Below are positions 27,201 through 33,200 of a DNA stretch of 64,000 bases, piece by piece. A program made the translations under genes and the position numbers. Each line of letters starts with the position of its first letter. Position 1 is the stretch's first letter. Below the pieces are notes generated by a model, which had not been told where the DNA came from, searched no databases, and saw nothing but the letters and a program-made list of their open reading frames with translations. This stretch comes from Branchiostoma floridae (lineage: Eukaryota; Chordata; Leptocardii; Amphioxiformes; Branchiostomatidae), in contig NC_049991.1 of assembly GCF_000003815.2 (NCBI RefSeq), positions 1,531,718-1,595,717 on the forward strand, written 5' to 3'.

Positions 27201-30200
27201 AAATTGGAACCACACAGGACCAAATCACTGCCCATAACGACTGCGTCATGTTCAAGCTGTCATCAACTTTCATTGATAACTAGCGTGATTTTGCGCAGAA
27301 ATTGGCCAGTTTGCGTCGGATTTTGTCTGCCATACGATGTCATGTTCAAAATAAAATAGCATCCGATGCATGTGGGTGGGTCATTTGGGGTCAATGGGCA
27401 GTCTACTGATGGAAGCAAATTTTGTTGTAGGAAAACCAGAAACCATTTATTCTACGCCTCGAGCATGTTGTGAGTTGATACTCTTCAAACTGACCACCTG
27501 TCCAAACTGACCAGTTTTGCCCGCTCCCTTGAGCAGTCGTCTTGAGCAGGTTCGACTGTACCTCCATTTTTCATGCAGGTCAATAAATCACACTGACTCA
27601 ATGGGGCAAGAACAGAACGCCAATAGCGCTTGCCTGATCAGCACTTAACTTGCCCCGGGCAATCGGGCATTTTCCAACCCCTAGTCAGTAGTAAGGAGAA
27701 ATTTCCAGTTTCTCCGTAATAATAGACATGTACATGTCGGGGTCAAGAACAAAATGGACCCCATCCTTTAACTTCCTGTATCTAAGTCCTTTCTCGACAG
27801 TGACTAATAGACTCTACAGTAGATACTGCCCCAAAATCTCCCTTTTATGCACGGTACTCCAGTGGGTATTGATTTTGGACTGTTTCCAGGCTAAAAAGGG
27901 GAAATGGTGTGTGTTTTGAGTGATGGGCAGTGATATGCACCAAAGATCATAATGCAGACCATGTTAGTCTGTAGTAGTGCTCTAAAGGCATTTAAGTTTG
28001 AGGGGATTTAATTTTGGGGTCAGGAGAAAATGGAGTGATTTTAGTGGTCTTTAAAGTTAAAAGTTAAAGTTGCCCGTACATCAGTAACAGATGCGTAGGG
28101 GTGGCGCCCATCTCCATTTCTGTAGCCCTTGGGCCACACATGTGAAAGCCACTACAGCAGGGGGCTGGTCCGCTGGTGCTGAGTGCTAAGCAGAGAAATC
28201 AGCATGTACCATTTTTAAAGTCTTTGGTATGACTCGGCCGGGGATCGAACTCACGACCTACCGAATGCAAGGCGAACACTCTAACCACTAGGCCGTTGCA
28301 CCGGCAATGGCCTAGTGGTCTTTGGTTCATGAAAATTCTACGGTTACAGAATGTTGAATAATGGAAACCTTGGCACCTTTATGGACAGCTCATAAACCAT
28401 CTACTAGTGACTGGGCAAGGGTGTAACAGATGGACAGAACAGTCGCTTTCGGCAGTGCTGCTATGATCAACTGTCACTGATCTTACCGTATCTACCCTTT
28501 GGATGCAAGGCACATCTTGATGATAATCATTAATATGCAGTCAGTCAATGTTCAAAGAATGGGCCCATGTTCAATTTGTGCTCTGTGAGTACCTATGCGT
28601 CTATATACGCGTATCCGCTTTTGGAAGGGCTGGTGTGATCAATTGTCACTGACCTTACCGTATCTACCCTCTGGAAGCCTAGCACTTCTTGATGATTAAT
28701 ATGTAGTTAGTCAATGTTCAAAAGATTGGGTCTGTGTCCAATTTGTGCTTTGGAAGGAATGTTCATCTTCGTCTCTTCGCCATACCACGTTCCTCCAATG
28801 CATTATAATACTATACAAGGTGTACAGTACAAAATGTATGTTAGGGGTAGCATGTGGGTACCACCCGGATAGCAGTAGGCTCCTATATTTGCTTCTGCTA
28901 TCCATCTGGAGACTTGCGCATTGAAACCGCTTGTTGCTTAACATCAGTTAATGAGCGAATCAAGGAATAGGTTTTAGAGCAGTCGTTCGATGACAACGGG
29001 CCCTCCCGCAAGCGGACGGGGGCATGTCTGGTGTTGGAACGCCTGTTCGAACGATCGCTTGAACCCATTTTATAATGTGTAGGGACAATCAGCGCCTGCG
29101 TCCAAAAGTTGGACAATTCCAGACGTTAAGATGGTCCACCGTTCCCAGATGGAAACACAGAGAAGCGACTGTATATAGTATATAGTAAACGCCATAGCGA
29201 ACTTCTTTCCGGACGGTACCCAGGCTATGTTAGGGGTGGGTACCGGTACAGAAAATTCAGGTCCAGGTCTGGTCAAAGTCCAGAGGATCAGGTCCAGGTC
29301 CGGACCTGAACCTGGACCTAATTACCTATGCAAACTCAGTTCCTGGAAGTAATTTTTAACATTTCATCCAGTCGTAGAGATTGAATTGCCTTTACACCAA
29401 AAAGCAGTTACTCAAGCAACTGGATATGGTTTTGGAAACGGTCAGACGTTTCAACTGGAATCCACCAGTTTTCGTCAGTGACACTGAAGTGATCTGGAAG
29501 AAAAAGGTGTTTTATCTTATTACCTGGATGTCTAACCTACATCGACGTGAATTGCCTTTAAACTCACCTGTACATAACTCTGGCACCTGGACAGGAGCAT
29601 GATGACCACTCCCATGAAGGGTTCCATGATGACCGGTAGCATGTCGAGTTGGAGGTAGGCCAGTTGCACCATGTTGGCCAGCAGACACAGCGAGTAACTG
29701 CCCTCCAGAGAGTTGAACACAATTCTGATGTTCTGTTCCTAAAAAGATTCAAAATTGAAAATACATGTACATGAAAATGAAAATACATATGAAACATATC
29801 TGCAGGATAACAGTTACTCAAGTAACTGGATATGTTTTGGAAACTGTCAGAAGTTTCAGGTAGTACTTCTACATTTAGTCAGTGACACAAGTTTTTAACC
29901 AAAATACACAAAACATACTCAGACAAAACAAAATTTTTGTCATCATGTGGTTACCTTTGTAGTCTCTACCAGACTCCAGGTCACTGGAAAACTGTAGAAA
30001 AAAAACTGTGGTCGCGTGCTGTTCCCTAGCCGGCTATACAGTAGTTCTCTGGCCGGCTTACTCCTCTATTTGTTCCATTTCTACAGTTTTCCAGTGACCC
30101 GGAGGAAGGTAGAGACTAGCACCTTTGTAACATGGTTCAAAATATGAGAGATTTGCAAAGTATGGTCTTTGTGAAAAATTTTGTACTTCTGCATACTAGA

Positions 30201-33200
30201 CGTTGTAGCTAAGGGTATTCTATAAATGCCAAAATATCTTAGTACTTCTGCATATGAGTACAGTATTCTATGATTGCCAAAATACACCCCAGACTCATAG
30301 CTTTTCCACAAAACAATGAAAAAAATGTGAGGAGGGTGCAGGCAAGGTGCTTGATTATCAAGATTCAAGCTTAAGGTATTATTCTATAATTACTAAAAAC
30401 AAGGAAATTATAGGCTTCCTAAAACCCATCCCAGCTTTCCTACAAAATAATAAGAAATTTGCAGAAAGGTGCCAACAAGGTTACTTGGTAGTAATCTAGA
30501 TTCACACTTAAAATGTATGGCATAGACCTGATTATAGAACTCTATAATTGCTAAAAATTTATTCTAGTTCTTCTACAAAATGATGAAAAAATTCTCTAAA
30601 GGTGCCAAAAAGGTTGGTTGGTGGTAATCTAAATTCTCACTTAACATATTGTACAGACTTAATTTTGGTTCTTTATAATTGCTGAAATCTATAATATAAT
30701 TCCAGCTTTTCTACGAAATGATACAGAATTTCCCAGAAAAACTTCACAATGCCTGTGAGGCATACTATTAGGTTAGGTAGTCTGTATACATTTGCTGCAT
30801 GGTTAAGCAAATACTGATTATATACAGTCGGCTGTTAGCGAAGTGCGCAGTAGTTTCTAAAGAGCTGATTTAGAGCCAACTTTAACATTAGAGGACTTGG
30901 CAAGCAAATTGTGCATTTTTTTGTAAAGGTTGAACTAGGGACATAATTTTCAGGTTGCCAACTGGCAATTTTCACTGATGGAAATCAATATATGCTTAGA
31001 AGTGGTTCAAAAGCATTAATCATAGTCTTGGAGTAAGTATTTGAACTGGCTCTGTGTTATGAATTTTGAATCAAGCTTGAATGTCTTAGTGTTAATGTCT
31101 TAGTGTTAATTTTAAATTCATCTTTGCATAGTTTGTTGATATAAAAAGGAATGAACAATTACTACTTGGTCGCAATAAAGTGTGCATCAAATTTTGTACT
31201 GTAAATCATACAAAAAGGCTCTGCAAATGGAGCAAATATATGCTGTAAATTGCAAATATCAGAAAAAGGATGACAACGTCATAGAATGTCAAAGTCAATT
31301 CATGAGTCAAAGGAGAAGATATTAAGGCACAATAAAGAATCTCTTATTTGATATAACAAATTCTTCTGTGTGTTTGAAGTTATTTGTTCAACCTTCCTGA
31401 CCACTAAGATTTCATAATGACAGCCTTTTCTTTGCATACTCCATCATTTTTGAGGATGTCATCCATATACATATAGCCTACTAGCTAATAACCTTGCCAA
31501 ATGGTATTATGGTTTTTCTGTATCAAATGAATTGAATTGAATTGGATAAAACATTGATTAGAATCCCTGCCTATAGACCAATCATGCCTGACCATCATAA
31601 TTACTGAATTATCAGGTCAACCAATGATGCATTTTTATGCTTTTATGTTGGATGTTTTGACGTAGGTGGGCAGGCTATAGGAGCAGTTTATTTATTGATT
31701 TTAAGAAGTAAAATTTGCATGCTACTTCATATTATTCATTTTATACAAAAATAATAATAAAATACCCACTAGTCAAAAAGCATTCAGAATTGTGCTAAAC
31801 CATTCACTCCCCGAGTAGTCTTTAATTACATTAAGTAATCTCAGGCTATGGTTGAATACAATGTACATCTGACATGGCTTGACTAAAGTATGGTTACAAA
31901 ACCAATTTGCAGGGCGATGTTGAAAACTCGTCTTGTGTTGTTAGATGTCTTGTGAACAATTGGCCGTCTTGGTGTGCACATCGTCCCTCATTTATGCCAA
32001 AAACATTCATGATGAAAGAAGTGTCTATATGCGTATAGGAAATGCATGGGTAGAGTCTGCATGAGTTTAGTGACATTCACAAACACACCTCGCGTAATTC
32101 ACCACAAGTGAAATTCTGCAAAAGGGTTGCTAAATGTGAATTCATTGATACATAATATATTGGAAAATAACACTCCCTTCTGTAGTTTAGGACCCCTTTA
32201 ATCACCCTCCAGGGCTCGAAATACCACCTGCATATGCCGGTTAGTGCAGGTAAAATTGGAGCTGTGCAGGTATTTCTTGTGTATACCTGCACCTAGCCTG
32301 CACTGGTCCATGTACTGGGTTTTACACATAAATGTCCTATGATGTAGGTGTATGTGGATATTGTTATTGGATGCATTGACTGTTACTACCTAATAGTAAT
32401 ATAAGTATAAAAGTAAAAATAGCAATGGTTCCTGAACTATTTCAGTATGATCCATACTTCCTAAATTCACAGTGGTGCAGGTAAAATTTGTCTGGTGCAG
32501 GTAGTCTTTAATGTTCACATGCACGGTGCCAGTGCAGGTATGCAGAAAAGTATTTTGAGTCCTGTTCTCTGTACCTGTTCTAATAGACGAATACTCTTCT
32601 CCAGAACGTTGTTGTTCCTGAAGAGAAGTAGAGTCTGTTCTGCGATGGTGGACAGGTGGAGGATCAGGCCTGGCAGGGACAGGATGTGCACCAGGAACGC
32701 CGTCAACAGGTGCTGGGAAAACTACAACAAACAAACAAACAACAACAACAACAGAAATGTCAACAGTCTGCAAATGGGAAAACTACAACCAACAACAACA
32801 ACAGAAATGTCAAAACAGTCGGCAAATTTTCATTTGTGGTGACGGCAAAATGAGAGTATTGAGACTCAGTATTCTTCTAGTAGTTCTACCAATAGCATTC
32901 TACAAATAGTCAATATGCTATGAATCTTATTCATCGAAAAAATATGCAAGAGCGCCACCTACATCGGCTAAATATAGCAGTAAGCAGAACTAGAGTTAGA
33001 AACTCTCACAGAAATCAAAACTTTGGCTAAGGTTGTGTAAAAGAAAACTCCTATAACCAATCATATTTACAATTTGGGATGGTGTTTTGTGCACATGAAA
33101 AATTTGGGCACCAAAAACTTGCACATTAAAAAATCTGTGTGTAGCAATATGCAAATTTGATTCCAAAAGGATTCAAGAACTTGTCGCAGTTTCCACAACC

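Noticed and set aside
28235-28312. Functional tRNA gene on the minus strand
   Set aside because: Box A and box B are present, but the sequence continues into a SINE body and the cloverleaf stems are poor; the copy is bracketed by a target duplication.
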